From NCBI GenBank assembly GCA_003248315.1, contig QKWM01000004.1, forward strand, positions 1,240,001 to 1,304,000: 64,000 nt of DNA, read 5' to 3'. Source of the stretch: Streptomyces sp. SW4. GTDB taxonomy: Bacteria; Actinomycetota; Actinomycetes; Streptomycetales; Streptomycetaceae. Made by a program: the position numbers and the translations under genes. The notes beneath the pieces are model-generated. The model was not told where the DNA came from, ran no database searches, and saw nothing but the letters and a program-made list of their open reading frames with translations. This document shows positions 9,210-21,902 of the stretch, piece after piece (the first letter of the stretch is position 1; each line of letters begins with the position of its first letter).

Positions 9210-11624
9210 CGCTTGCCGCGCACGTCCCCTTTCCGCAGGCGATCCCGTCGCGGTCGCGGTCCAGTTTCAGCGGGTCGTCCTTGCCGTTGACCTTCAGACG
9301 GCCGTAGTCGTGGTCCTTCAGCCACGTGCACCGGTCGGCGGTCGTCGCCTTCACCTCGGCCGGGAACGCGGTCGGCACGCACACGTTGGCCGAGCCGTAG
9401 TGCCGGTCGCAGCCGGAGACGGTCGGGGAGACCGGCTGCGAGGCGCGCTTCGTGCCGGGACCCTTCACCTCGCCCGCGGGTCGTCGGCGAAGGAGTGGAC
9501 GTGCGCGGAGGCGTCCTTGGTGCTCAGCGCCTTCGGGCCGTCGAGGTGGACCCACTCGGCGACCGAGGGCACGCCGTTGGCGTCCACCGCGAAGAGCATG
9601 TACCAGCCGGGCGGTGCCAGGTCGGGGTTGCTCGTGACGTTGAGGTCGACGTTGTTCCCGTCCACCGACAGCGGCAGGTCCACGAACCGCTGGTTCGGGT
9701 CCGAGGAGTGGGTCACGGCGGCCGGGCGGATCAGCTCCGCCTTGGCGATCGGCCGGTCGACGGTGATGCGCTGGGTGTCGCCGTAGTTCCACTCCTTGTC
9801 GATCACCGAGGTGATCGAGGGCCGCTCGCCCTTGAACAGGTACGGCGGCGTGTAGATCGACACGGTGTGACTCCAGGAGCCGTTGCCCGGGTTGTCGCCG
9901 GTGGTCATCACCCGGCCGTCGGGCAGCAGGAACGCCGAGGAGTGGTAGCCGCGGGCCTCGGGGTCGACGGCGACCGGGTCGAAGGTCTCCGTCGCCGGGT
10001 CGAAGATCGACGTCTCGAAGACCGGGTCGGCCCGGTTGTGCAGGGCGCCGCCGGTCTCCAGCACCTTGCCGTCGGGCAGCAGCACCGCGGAGACGTACAT
10101 CTTGCCCTGGCCGCCGGTCTGCGGGACGGGACCGGCGCCGAAGTCGACCGTGCCCTGCGGCAGCGGCGGCCCGGCGACGTACCGCGGGTCCGGCTGCTTG
10201 AGGTCGATGATGTCGGTGAGCCGGTTGGCGTCCGGGTTGGAGTCGATGTTGCCGCCGCCGATGGTCAGCACCTTCTGGTCCTGCGCCGGGGGCAGCAGCA
10301 CGCTCATCGACTGGTCCCGCTCGTCCTTGCGCTGCAGGCCGGGCACCTCGGTGATGGTGTTGGCCCGGTAGTCGTAGATCGCCGAGCCGGTGCCGGGGAT
10401 GTTGTTGCCGAAGACGTGGCTGCCCGAGTAGAAGAGGCGGCCGTCCTGCATGAGGATCATCGACGGGTACAGGCCCCAGTACGACCAGGTCTGGTTGACC
10501 TGCCAGGTCGGCAGCCACTTCTGCTGCTCGTCGGACCACAGTTCGGCCGTCACCGAGCCGGTGGAGTCCTCGCGCAGGCCGCCGAAGGAGATGACGTCGC
10601 CGTTGCCGAGGATCGTCGCCGACGGGTACCAGTGGCCGTCGTTCATGTCGTTGGTTCTGACGTAGGACTCGGTCTCCGGGTCGAAGAGGTAGGAGTCCTT
10701 GTAGCCCTGGTAGCCGATCGTGCCGTCCGCCGACGGGTAGCCCTTGTTGCCGCTCATGATCAGCACCCGGCCGTCCTTGAGCTGCACGTGCCCGGCGCAG
10801 AACATGTCCCTGGGCGTCGGGATCGTCGTGTACGTGCCGGTCCGCGGGTCGTAGACGGCCGAGGTGAAGGTGCCCGCCTCGAACATCTCCGGGTCGTTGC
10901 CGGAGCCCGCGATCAGCAGCACCTTGCCGCCCGGCAGGACGACGGAGTGCATGGAGCGCACCGGGTTCCGGGTCGGCAGCACCTCCCAGCGGCCGTCGGC
11001 GCACTCCTCGGCGGTGCCCGTGCACGCGGGGTCGGGCACCGGCTCGGCGACCTGCTCCATCGTGTAGTCGTCGGTGGTGGCGGAGCCGGTGCCGTAGACG
11101 GAGACGCCCCAGCTGATCCGGTCGGTGCCGGCCGGCACCTCGGGGGTGCGGACGCTCGCCTGCGTCCAGTCGGCCGCCGTCTCCAGGGTCTTGAGGTCGG
11201 TCCAGTACTGCCAGCCGGCCGTCGTGTCGTGCCGGAAGAGGGTGATCGACGTGTCGGGCGTCGTCGACTTGTACCAGAGCGACAGGTCGTACTGCTTGCC
11301 GGCCGTGACGACCGGTGCGCAGTCGTTCGACTCGGTGATCAGGGCCTTGCGGTCGCCGTCCGCGCGCCGGGTCAGCTCGACCTTCATCGCCTTGCCGCCA
11401 CTGTGCGCGTCGTCGACGGTCGTGAAGGTGAAGTCGTTGTCGCCCCAGCCGGACTTGCTCCAGCAGTACGGCATGTCACCGGTGCCGGCGGTCTCGAAGC
11501 CGGGATTGGTGACCAGGTTGGCTGCGGAGGCGGGCTGGGGTGCGGTCAGGAGAAGGCCGGTGGTGAGCACGCCCACCGCCAGTACAGCCGTGCTTCTCCG
11601 TCCGGGTCTCGTGCGGATCCTCAT
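9206..11624 (-). CDS. Secreted copper-radical (galactose/glyoxal) oxidase-like kelch protein with C-terminal Excalibur domain; frame breaks ~9225, ~9474
   Basis: Signal peptide at 1-35 (hydrophobic VLAVGVLTTGLLL, then PASAA). Residues 36-190 look like a carbohydrate-binding jelly roll, followed by a seven-bladed kelch propeller and a DUF1929-like domain. The copper-radical set is complete: C276 in DMFCAGH, Y333 in HWYPSATIL, Y560/H561 in RGYHSSAFLL and H639 in AVTHSSDP. They match the Cys-Tyr cofactor, axial Tyr and two His of AA5 oxidases. As printed, translation stops at 9465. Adding one G near 9474 joins it to an Excalibur calcium-binding domain (CTWLKDHDYG, DRDRDGIACGKGD), and a second near 9225 gives the stop at 9206. 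Start ATG 11624 (AAGGAG site) overlaps the upstream stop. Last gene of a four-gene glycan operon. Substrate unknown. Confidence 0.8.
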
Positions 11625-12814
11625 ACGGTGCTCCTTGCGGTGCGGCTCCCGGTACGACTCCTGCGAGGCAGGTACACCAGCGCTTCCGTGCCGACGAAGC
11701 GCAGGACGAAGGTGATGACGAGGGCGAGCGCGGTGGCGGGCAGCACCGCGAGCCCGAACTCGCCGACGAGCAGGGCGATCAGCGGTATGCGCAGCACCAG
11801 GTCGGCGTTGGCGAGCAGCGCGAACCGCACGGTGCGGTCGGCCCAGTGCCGGTGGCGGCGCCGGTCGCGGAACAGCAGCCGTTCGATGAGCAGGAAGTTC
11901 CAGGCGACGCCGAACTGGTTGGCGGCGATCTCGGCGGGCAGATAGTGCAGCCCGGCCTCGGTCAGCGCCCACAGGGCGGCCAGGTTGGGCACGAAGCCGG
12001 TCAGCCCGATCAGCCCGAAGACGACCATGCGGGCCAGCGGCGAGGCGGTGCGCAGCCCGGCCAGATGGCGCAGGAACCGGGCGCCCTCCCGCGCCGTGGA
12101 CTTGGACTCCCCCGCGTAGCGGTCCTGGAAGACGAACGGCACCTCGGCGACGGTCTCGGGGCGGCTGCGCACGGCGAGTTCGAGGAGGATCTTGTAGCCG
12201 AGGGGCTTGAGCACGTCGGCGGTGACCTCGCTGCGGCGGATGGCGAAGAAGCCGCTCATCGGGTCGCTGATGCCGTGCAGCAGGCGCGGGAAGAGCGCCT
12301 TGGTCAGCCAGGTCGCCGCCCGGGAGACGGCGATCCGGTAGCCGCCGGCCAGTCCGGCGCGGCTGCCGCCCTCGATGTAGCGGGAGGCGACGACGAGGCC
12401 GGCGCCGGTGCGTTCGCCGGTGGCGACCAGGTCGGGCACGAGGGCCGGCGGGTGCTGGCAGTCGCCGTCCATGACGACGATCCAGTCGGAGCCGGCCGCT
12501 TTCAGGCCCTCCACGACCGCCCCGCCGAGGCCGCCCACGGGCTCCTCGCGGTGCAGGACGGTGACCGGGAAGGGGCAGTCCAGGGCGGCCTCGCGGATCA
12601 CGTCCGGGGTGTCGTCGGTGGAGTCGTCGACGAAGACGACCTCGCAGGGCAGCCGGGCCGGCACGGACTCGGTGATCAGCCGCAGCAGACGCCGGACGTT
12701 GCCGGACTCGTTGAACGTGGGGACGACGACGGTGACCGCGGCCGGCTCCGGGACCTCCGAGGCGCGGACGGCCGGGTCGCCCAGCTCACCGGGGACGATG
12801 GACTCCTGGCTCAT
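11621..12814 (-). CDS. GT2 polyprenyl-phosphate glycosyltransferase fused to GtrA-type membrane domain
   Basis: 397 residues, frame intact. Residues about 25-250 form a dolichol-phosphate-mannose-synthase-like GT2 domain: VVVPTFNESGNVRRLL, EVVFVDDSTDD and the DxD-like VVMDGDCQHPP. From about residue 260 a GtrA-like unit with four membrane helices follows (LARMVVFGLIGLTGFVPNLAALWA and so on, ending in FVLRFVGTEALVYL). Such proteins make polyprenyl-phosphate-linked hexose and help place it across the membrane, supplying GT39-type transferases like the one encoded just upstream. Its ATG at 12814 overlaps the upstream stop as ATGA, and its own stop overlaps the oxidase ATG in the same way, so the genes are translationally coupled. 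Confidence 0.87.
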   Translation of the reverse strand: MSQESIVPGELGDPAVRASEVPEPAAVTVVVPTFNESGNVRRLLRLITESVPARLPCEVVFVDDSTDDTPDVIREAALDCPFPVTVLHREEPVGGLGGAVVEGLKAAGSDWIVVMDGDCQHPPALVPDLVATGERTGAGLVVASRYIEGGSRAGLAGGYRIAVSRAATWLTKALFPRLLHGISDPMSGFFAIRRSEVTADVLKPLGYKILLELAVRSRPETVAEVPFVFQDRYAGESKSTAREGARFLRHLAGLRTASPLARMVVFGLIGLTGFVPNLAALWALTEAGLHYLPAEIAANQFGVAWNFLLIERLLFRDRRRHRHWADRTVRFALLANADLVLRIPLIALLVGEFGLAVLPATALALVITFVLRFVGTEALVYLPRRSRTGSRTARSTV

Positions 12815-14461
12815 CGGGCGCCTCCGGCGGGCTGGACACGGCGGATCTCGATGCGGTCCTCGCCGGTGCCGAAGACGGCGACCGGCGTGGAGTGCTCGAT
12901 GGCCGCCTTCACGTTGGGCAGGTCGACGGCGTCGCGCCGCACGGTGGGCGAGGCGACCACGTAGTCCAGGTCCCGCCAGCCGCGCGGCATCGTCTTTTCA
13001 CGGCGGGGTCGAGGTCGGCCTTGTAGAACCAGATGACGCCGAGTCCGGGCTCGTACCCGGCGTGCACCAGGTCCAGCCAGAGCGCGTCGTCGACGAGGAC
13101 GCGGGTGTCCCGCGGGTCCGCCACCTCCTCGGCCATCCACCGCGAGGCGGCCTCGTACGGCGCGTTGGCGTCGGCGGTCACGGCGGTGCGGTCACCGTCG
13201 TACCAGCGCGGTACGACGTAGGCGCCGGCGGCGAGGGCGAGGACGGTGGCGAGCGCGTACCGGCCCAGGGTGAGGGCGCGCCGCTCGGCCTCGAAGCGCC
13301 ATCTGCGCAGCACGGCGTGGGCGACGCTGGCGGTGCCCCGGCGAGGACCAGGGCGAGGAACGGCAGCGCCTGGATGACGTACATGGCGGGCAGGTAGCCG
13401 TTGGGGCGCAGGGCGAGCGCGGCCAGGATGGCGACGGTGAGGGCCGGGCCGGCCAGGGCGCGGGCGGTGACCGACCAGCGCAGGACGGCCAGCAGGAGCA
13501 GCGCCCCGGCGAGCCCGCCGAGCGGCAGGACCCGGTCGTAGTACAGCCAGGACTGGAGCACCCCGTACGAGCCGGAGCCCTGGTCCAGGATGAAACCGGA
13601 ACCGGGGCGGGTCAGCTGGTACTTGACGCCGTCCCACAGGGAGACGTGCCCGCTGCCGGGCAGCAGCTCCCCCTTGAGCAGCGCGAACAGCGGGTACGAC
13701 AGCCCGATCAGCGCGCAGGCCGTGACGGCGCCGGTCAGCGCGAACTTCCGGGTGTCGCGGTGGCTGTGCCGCCAGGCGGTGACGAACAGGGCGGGCAGGA
13801 CGACGAGCATCGTCTCCTTGGTGAGCACGGCGGTGGCGGCGGCGATGCCGGCGCCGAAGTGGTGCCACAGGTGACGGCTCGGGGAGGCGGCGAGGGCGAA
13901 CGCCAGCAGCGTCCACATCACCGCCAGGTTGTCGAGGAAGATCTCCCGCTGGAGGACGACCGACAGCGGGGAGAGCCCGAACAGGGCCATCGCGAGCCCG
14001 GCCGCCCAGCGGGGCAGCGACAGCCGGCGCGCGATGACGTAGACGAGGACCGCGGAGACGGCGCTGACCAGCAGCATCACCGCGCGCATGGTGCCCACCG
14101 TCATCGACTCGGGGCTGAGCAGCGCGGGTATCCAGGTCAGCAGGGCGATCTGGATCCAGCCGAGCGGCGGGTGGTCGTACCAGTAGGTGTAGTGGGCCAG
14201 GCCCTCGCCCTGCTGGACCGCCCAGGCCTGGGCGAGGTAGGTGCCCTCGTCGTCGCTGAGGGTGGGGTAGGCGGAGATGTTCCAGCCCTGCACCACCATG
14301 ATCGCGGCGAGGAGCAGGCCGCAGAGGACCAGGTCGGAGCGGGAGGAACGCAGCCGGCCGGGTGCGGGCGGCGCCGCGGGGCGGGCCGGAGCGGTGTCGT
14401 GGGCAGGCTGCCGCTGCGCGGGGACGGTCGTGCCGGTCGCCGCGGGAAGGGTGGAGGTCAC
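12811..14461 (-). CDS. GT39-type polytopic glycosyltransferase, frame breaks at ~12995 (A run) and ~13336
   Basis: About 550 residues after restoring one A in the A run (12995-12998) and one G at 13336-13339. Polytopic enzyme of the ArnT/PMT superfamily, which moves sugar from a polyprenyl-phosphate donor on the outer membrane face. First-loop signature: SDDEGTYLAQAWAVQQG, then WYDHPPLGWIQ. Later conserved-looking stretches are LQREIFLDN and LTKETMLVVLPALF. About ten membrane helices lie between residues 45 and 430, then an extracytoplasmic C-terminal domain (YVVPRWYDGDRTAV, VLVDDALWLDLVHAG, AGGTW-like loop). GTG start at 14461 overlaps the preceding stop as GTGA. Probably uses donor made by the adjacent GT2-GtrA protein. 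The acceptor (protein or polysaccharide) is unknown. Confidence 0.83.
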
Positions 14462-15719
14462 GCAGGAACGTCCTCTCGGTTCACGTGCGCGAGATGGGCA
14501 CCGACATGACTGGTCAGCTCCCAGTCGTTGCGGCCGCGCTGCTCGCGCCAGACGGCGCGCACGGCGGCACCGGCGAGCAGGAGCTGGTAGAAGGGCCGCC
14601 GACGATCAGCTTCAGGTAGTGCGTGAGGCGGACGCGCAGCCCGTACTGCTTGCCGAAGTCGTGCAGGCCGACGACCTCGAAGACGAAGGTGACCAGGGCG
14701 GTGACGGCCGGCAGGAAGGTGATGAAGGCGACGCCGACGGGGACGTCCAGGAAGACCGCGATCGCCACGTTCAGCGGGATGATCAGCCCGGTGAAGGCCT
14801 GCATGAACGGCGTCATCAGGGTGTAGCGGGCCAGCAGCCGCTGTCCGAGCGTGGGCAGCTGCTTCCAGTCCTTCTTCCGGTAGACCTGGAGGAAGCCCTG
14901 GTTCCAGCGGGTGCGCTGCTTCAGCAGCGACATCAGCGTGCCCGGGGTCTCCTCCCGGGTCACCATGTCGGAGTCGTAGGCGACGACGACCTTCTTGCCG
15001 GTGCTGGACAGCCGGACGCCCAGGTCGCAGTCCTCGGCGAGGCAGTTCGGGTCCCAGCCGCCGGCCGCGCGCAGCACGTCGGTGCGGACGAAGACCGTGT
15101 TGCCGCCGAGCGGGATGAACCCCTTCTGCGCGTGCAGGTGGAGCCGGGAGCGGAACCAGAAGAAGTACTCCAGGCAGTTGCGCAGGCTGTACCAGCTGGA
15201 GTGGAAGTTGATCAGCTGAACGCCGCCCTGGACGACGTCCGCGCCGGTGGTGCTGAAGGCGTGGTCGACGTGGGCGAGCAGCTCGGGGTGGACCTGGTCC
15301 TCGGCGTCGAAGACCCCGACGACGTCGCCGCGGCAGTACGGCAGCGCCGTGTTCATCGCCTTCGGCTTGTTCTTCTTCTCGTGGGTGTCGACCACCACCC
15401 GGACCCGCGGGTCACCGGCGGCGGCCCGCTCGGCGACCGCCGTGGTCTCCGGGTCGTCGTGGCCGACGATGACGATGATCTCGAAGTCGGTGTGCGTGGA
15501 CGTGAGCAGCCGCTGGATGGTGTGGTCCAGGACCGCCTGCTCGTGCCGGGCCGGCAGCAGCAGCGAGAACGACACGTGCTCGGCGCCGTCCGGACTGCTG
15601 AACCGGGTGGAGGCGAGCACTTCCGGCGTGCGCCAGGCGTGCATCTGCCACCAGAGCGTGAACGCCGCCATCCAGAACAGGGCCAGTGAGACGGCGGCGA
15701 TGAAGACAGACGTCAGCAA
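14458..15719 (-). CDS. Processive-type GT2 membrane glycosyltransferase (cellulose/hyaluronan-synthase-like), frame break at ~14593
   Basis: About 420 residues after restoring one C near 14593-14595. One N-terminal membrane helix (FIAAVSLALFWMAAFTLWW), then a GT-A domain with the synthase signature D (VGHDD), DAED, ED (CLAEDCDLG) and QRTRW (the QxxRW motif), then three or more C-terminal helices. This D,D,D,QxxRW set is typical of processive beta-glycan synthases. I chose TTG 15719 because a GGGGGAT site sits about 8 bases upstream; an in-frame GTG at 15788 would add a non-hydrophobic leader and lacks a clear binding site, but cannot be excluded. First gene of the operon that ends with the copper-radical oxidase, recalling the Streptomyces cslA-glxA pairing. 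Confidence 0.83.
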
Positions 15720-15881
15720 GAAAAGATCCCCCAGATCCCGGGCGCCCGGTGGTGCCCCGGTGATGCCCCTGTGTGACGGCGGTCCCACCGCCGGTCACGG
15801 GGAGAGACTATGGGTGATCTGTGAAGCGCGCGCGCCTTTTCGGTGAAGAGCCTGTTTCTTCACAACCGGGACGGCGGCTGA

Positions 15882-15927
15882 ACGCACGGCCGCCCGGCCA
15901 CGTAGGGGTGGCCGGGCGGCCGTGCGT
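15882..15927. terminator. 20-bp perfect hairpin between DUF255 gene and glycan operon
   Basis: Arms 15882-15901 and 15908-15927 are perfectly complementary over 20 bases (outer end ACGCACGGCC, inner end GGCCAC) around a 6-base loop. It sits 94 bases beyond the DUF255 stop and about 160 bases before the first glycan gene, on the same strand, so it probably insulates the two units. Confidence 0.75.
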
Positions 15928-15948
15928 CCGCGGGGCGTCAGGGCCCCG

Positions 15949-16020
15949 GCCGGCCTCCGGTGCGGGCCGTGCGTCAGCCCCGGTGAGGGCCGTGCGTCAG
16001 CCTCCGGTGAGCGCTGTGCG

Positions 16021-16036
<16 letters not shown>
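15949..16036. repeat. 24-bp tandem repeat containing the DUF255 gene's 3' end and stop codon
   Basis: Three near-identical 23/24-base units (15966-15988, 15989-16012, 16013-16036) plus a partial fourth. The last unit contains the real stop of the minus-strand gene (TCA at 16021-16023). The others are copies of its final codons TALTGG-stop placed downstream. Confidence 0.8.
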
Positions 16037-18052
<2,016 letters not shown>

Positions 18053-18231
18053 GGGGTCCATCCTGCCCAGTACCCGTGCCGCGCCCTTCAGCACACTCCC
18101 CAGAGCGTTCACACGGCGGGACACTTGACCGGCGGGCAACCGGGGAATGACCCCGGGGCGGAGAGGGCCGGGAGACGCAGAGGGCCGGGAGAGACGCAGG
18201 GGACGACCGAGCCGCCGGAGGGGGACGCGAC

Positions 18232-21200
18232 ATGCGGGACAGTCATCGGGCCGATGCCGAACGACTGCTGGTGCGGGCCGTGGAGGAGGAGGTACGGCGC
18301 TCGGGCGGGCGCACGGACGGCAATGTGCTGCTGTCCCGGGCGCGCGGGGCGCTGGACTCGATGGCCCGGTCGGCCGCCGAGGAGTACGAGGCCTACGTCC
18401 GCGCCCTGGACGAGGCGGCGGCCGGACAGCTGACCTTCCGGCAGCGCTGGGCCCGCGAGGGCGCCGGCACCCCGCTGCTGGTGGCCGCGGTGGCGGCCGT
18501 CGCCGCGGCGGTGGCCGACCTGGCGCTGGGCACCGGCGCGGGGACCGCCGTCGGCGCGGGCGTCACCGCCGGGGTCGTGGGCGCCGCCGCGACCGTCGTG
18601 AAGGTGGCCGGCTCGCATCTGCCCGCCGCCCACCACCGGGCGGGCGCCGTCAGCCAGCCGGGCGGCCCCGAGCAGCTGCGGCTGCAGTGGCTGACGGCGC
18701 TGGAGGTGCGGGGCATCCGGCCGTTCCTGGACCAGCAGCGGGTGCTGGCCGCGTCGACCGGGCGGAAGACGACCGGGCCGGGGCCCCGGCTGCGCGGCGC
18801 GGACAAGAGCGCGGCGGCCCGCGGGCGCACGGTGCTGGAGCAGTCGTTCGCGCAGCTCCCCGAGGCCGGCGGGGTGTTCGCGGGGCGGCGCCAGGAGATG
18901 GCCCGGCTGCGGCAGTGGGTGCAGGCCGCCCGCGCCAGCACGGAGACGAAGCCGACGGTCGTCGTCCTGTACGGAGCGCCGGGCAGCGGCCGTACGACGC
19001 TGGCGGTGCGGGCCGCGCACGACCTGCGCGACCACTTCCGCGGGGCGTGCGTGGTCGATCTGCGCGGCGACAGCCCCGGCGAGCAGCCGCTGCCCACCCG
19101 CGACGCGCTGCTGCACCTGCTGAACCGGCTCGGCGCGCCGCGCGAGCAGTTGCTGTTCCGGGAGCGGTCCTCGGCGGACCAGCAGGTCAAACGGCTGAGC
19201 GAGCTGTACCACCAGCATCTGACCGGTGTCCCGGTCACCGTCGTCCTGGACGACGCCTCGGACCCCGAGCAGGTGCGCACGCTGGTCCCCGAGCGGTCGG
19301 ACAGCCTGGTGCTGGTCACCGCCCGGGCCCCGCTGGACCTCCCGGCCGACCTGCCGGCGCACGTGCACCAGATGGCGGTCGAGCCGCTGGACGCGGCGGG
19401 CGCGGAGGAGCTGCTCGGCGCCGCCGCCCAGGACGCCTCGGGGCCGTACGACGCCGAGTCCGCCGACCGGATCAGACAGCTGTGCGGCGGGCTGCCGCTG
19501 GCGCTGCGGGTGGCCGGCTCGTCGCTGGGCCCGCGCTCACCGCGGGCCCTCGCCGCCGGCCTCGCCGCCTACGGGCCGGTGGAGCCGGTGGAGCGGGCGC
19601 TGTGGCTGCGCTACACCGACCAGGCGGAGCCCGCCCGGCGGCTGCTGCGCCGGCTGGCGCTGGCCGGGCGCACCTCGCTCGGCACCCCGGCCGCCGCCGC
19701 GCTGCTCGCCACGGACGAGACGGAGGCGGCCCGGCAGCTCGCGGAGCTGTCCCGGGCGGGCCTGATCGACCATGTGCGGGGCAGCCGCTACCGGCTGCAC
19801 GACGTGGTGCGGGCCTTCGCCGGGCCCGGCTCGCCGACGAGGAGGACCCGGCCGAGCGGGCGGCGGCGCAGGAGCGGCTGATCGCCAACTACGCCGAGCT
19901 GGCCGACTCGGTACTGCGGCTGGTCGACGGCAACGTCTCGACCCGGTCGGACCGGTTCGGCGCGTACGGCTTCACCTCGCTGGACGAGGCGCTGCGCTGG
20001 CTGGACGACGAGTCCAGCTTCATCACGGCCGCGCTGCGGCACGCGGAGGGCGTCGACCAGGGCGCGGTGCTGAACCTGCTGGGCGCGCTGTGCGACTACT
20101 GCCTGCTGCGCGGCGACCTCTACCGGCTGGGCGAGATCAGCGAGCTGGCGCAGTCGGTGGACCAGGGGCTGCTGGTGCGCTCGGTGCAGTGGCGCACGGG
20201 CATCGCGGCCCGCCAGCTGGGCGAGCTGGACAAGGCCCGCACGACGCTGACCTCGGTGGTCGACCTGTACCGGGAGGCCCACCACGACGCGGGCGCGGCC
20301 CGCGCGCTGACCTCGCTCGGCATCACCCTGCACCACCAGGGCAATCTGACCGAGGCCGCGGAGAAGCTGCGCGAGGCCCTGGACCTGGCGGCCGCGCCCG
20401 AGCTGGCCGCCGACCGGGCGTGGACGCTGCACGCGCTGGCGGCGGTGCAGCGGGACCGGGCCCGGTTGGCCCAGGCCCTGGAGCTGCTCACCGAGTCCCT
20501 GGTGCTGCACCGGGCGAGCGAGTCGGTGCACGGCCAGGCGTGGGCCCACTTCCAGCTCGGCCAGCTGCGTCTGCGGACGGGCGACGTGCCGGCGGCGGAG
20601 GCGGAGCTGCGGACGGCCCTGGAGCTGTACGGCCGCACCCAGGACGCCCGCGGCGAGGCGTGGGCGCTGACCCAGCTGGCCCGGGCCCGGCTGGTGGACG
20701 GGGACGCCTCCGTGGCGCTGGACGAGCTGCGCCGGGCGGCCGCCCGGCACCGCGACAACGAGGACGCGCGCGGCGAGGCGTGGACGGTGTACTACCTGGG
20801 CCAGGCGCTGGAGGAGACCGGCGACCTGGACCGGGCCGTCCGCGAACTCGAGCGGTCCCGCACCATGTTCTCCCGCATGCGGGACGTGTACGGCCTGGCC
20901 TGCGCCCGGCACCACTCGGCGCGGGTCACCCGGGACCAGCGGGCGGCCCAGACGGGTTCGCTGCGCAACTCCGGGTTCGCCCGGCAGCTGCTGGTCGACG
21001 CCCGCGCCGACTTCCAGCGCATCGGCGTGGCCCACGGGGAGGCGTGGACCTGCCTGGAGCTGGCCGTGGTGGACGCGGGAAACGCCCGTACGCCGCAGGC
21101 CCTGGCCCTGTGCGACGAGGCCGCGGCCCTGTTCGCCTCGTACGGCGACCGGCGGGGCGAGGACTGGGCCCGCTTCCTGCGCTGCACCCTGCTGCCGTAC

Positions 21201-21440
21201 GCCGCTCCCGGCGGGGTCGAGGTGGGGACGGCGGTGGCGCAGGAGGAGCTGGCCCGGCTGGCCCGGGCCGGCCATCCGGCGCGGGACGAGAAGCTGGACG
21301 ACTACGTGGAGGCGTACCAGCTGCTGCTGGAGCGCGGCGTCCACCTGGAGTCGGGCTGGCAGGCCTGGCGCCTGGGCATGGTGCCGAGCCGGCATGCGCG
21401 GGAGGTGATGGGGGTGGAGGTCCCCACGCCCCACGGCTGA
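18232..21440 (+). CDS. Membrane-anchored STAND/NB-ARC ATPase with TPR domain, frame break at ~19822
   Basis: 1069 residues when one G is restored at 19822-19824. Layout: helical N-terminus (1-75); hydrophobic, Ala/Gly-rich membrane hairpin (about 80-125); linker; NB-ARC-like NTPase with P-loop [16 protein letters not shown] (G at about 248), Walker [17 protein letters not shown] sensor and [10 protein letters not shown]; winged-helix region to about 540 ([11 protein letters not shown]); then at least seven TPRs (repeated [21 protein letters not shown]) to the end. The NB-ARC-TPR half resembles AfsR-type regulators but lacks the SARP DNA-binding domain, and the membrane segment replaces it. 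Likely an ATP-dependent signalling switch at the membrane. A GGAGGGGG site precedes ATG 18232. Partner and output unknown. Confidence 0.8.
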
Positions 21441-21902
21441 CCGCCGGTCCCGTCCCGAGGGCTGATCCGGACCGGACGACGGTCGGGGCCGAGGGGACCG
21501 GGGCCCGAGGGAGCCGAGGCCCGGGGCCGACGGGGCTGACGGGGCGGCCCGGAGGCCGGGAATCCAGGGAGCGAAGGGGCCGCCTGGGAGCGAAGGGGCC
21601 GCCGCGGAGCGGGCCCGAGGCAGCCCAGGCCGGGGACCGACGGGGCGGCCCGGAGGCCGGGAAGCCGGGAGGCCGAGAGGCTGGGGAGCGAAAGGGCCGC
21701 CGGGGAGCGGGCCCGAGGCAGCCCAGGCCGGGGACCGACGGGGCGGCCCGGAAGCCGGGAAGCCGAGAGGCCGGGAAGCCGGGAAGCCGGGAGGCCTGGG
21801 AGCGAATGGCCGCCGGGGAGCGACGGGGCCGGGGGGCCGTCCGGCCGTGGCGGTGGCGCGCGCCGGTGGGGCGGGCGCCACCCTCACGGTGGGCGCGGCG
21901 GG
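21441..21902. repeat. Complex GC-rich repeat region with a 98-bp direct duplication
   Basis: No gene. About 300 bases of degenerate GGGAAGCCGGGAGGCC-like repeats. A segment beginning GGAGCGGGCCCGAGG occurs at 21606 and again at 21704 (offset 98) and stays nearly identical for about 50 bases. It lies between convergent genes ending at 21440 and about 21903. Confidence 0.8.

Noticed and set aside
7762..11025. Long minus-strand open frame opposite and across several genes
   Set aside because: It is an antisense or off-frame shadow produced by high GC. Only its short Excalibur segment is real, and that belongs to the oxidase gene.
21536..21830. Possible coding region with open frames on both strands
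   Set aside because: Open frames here follow from low stop density in GC repeats. There is no start signal or codon bias independent of the repeats.
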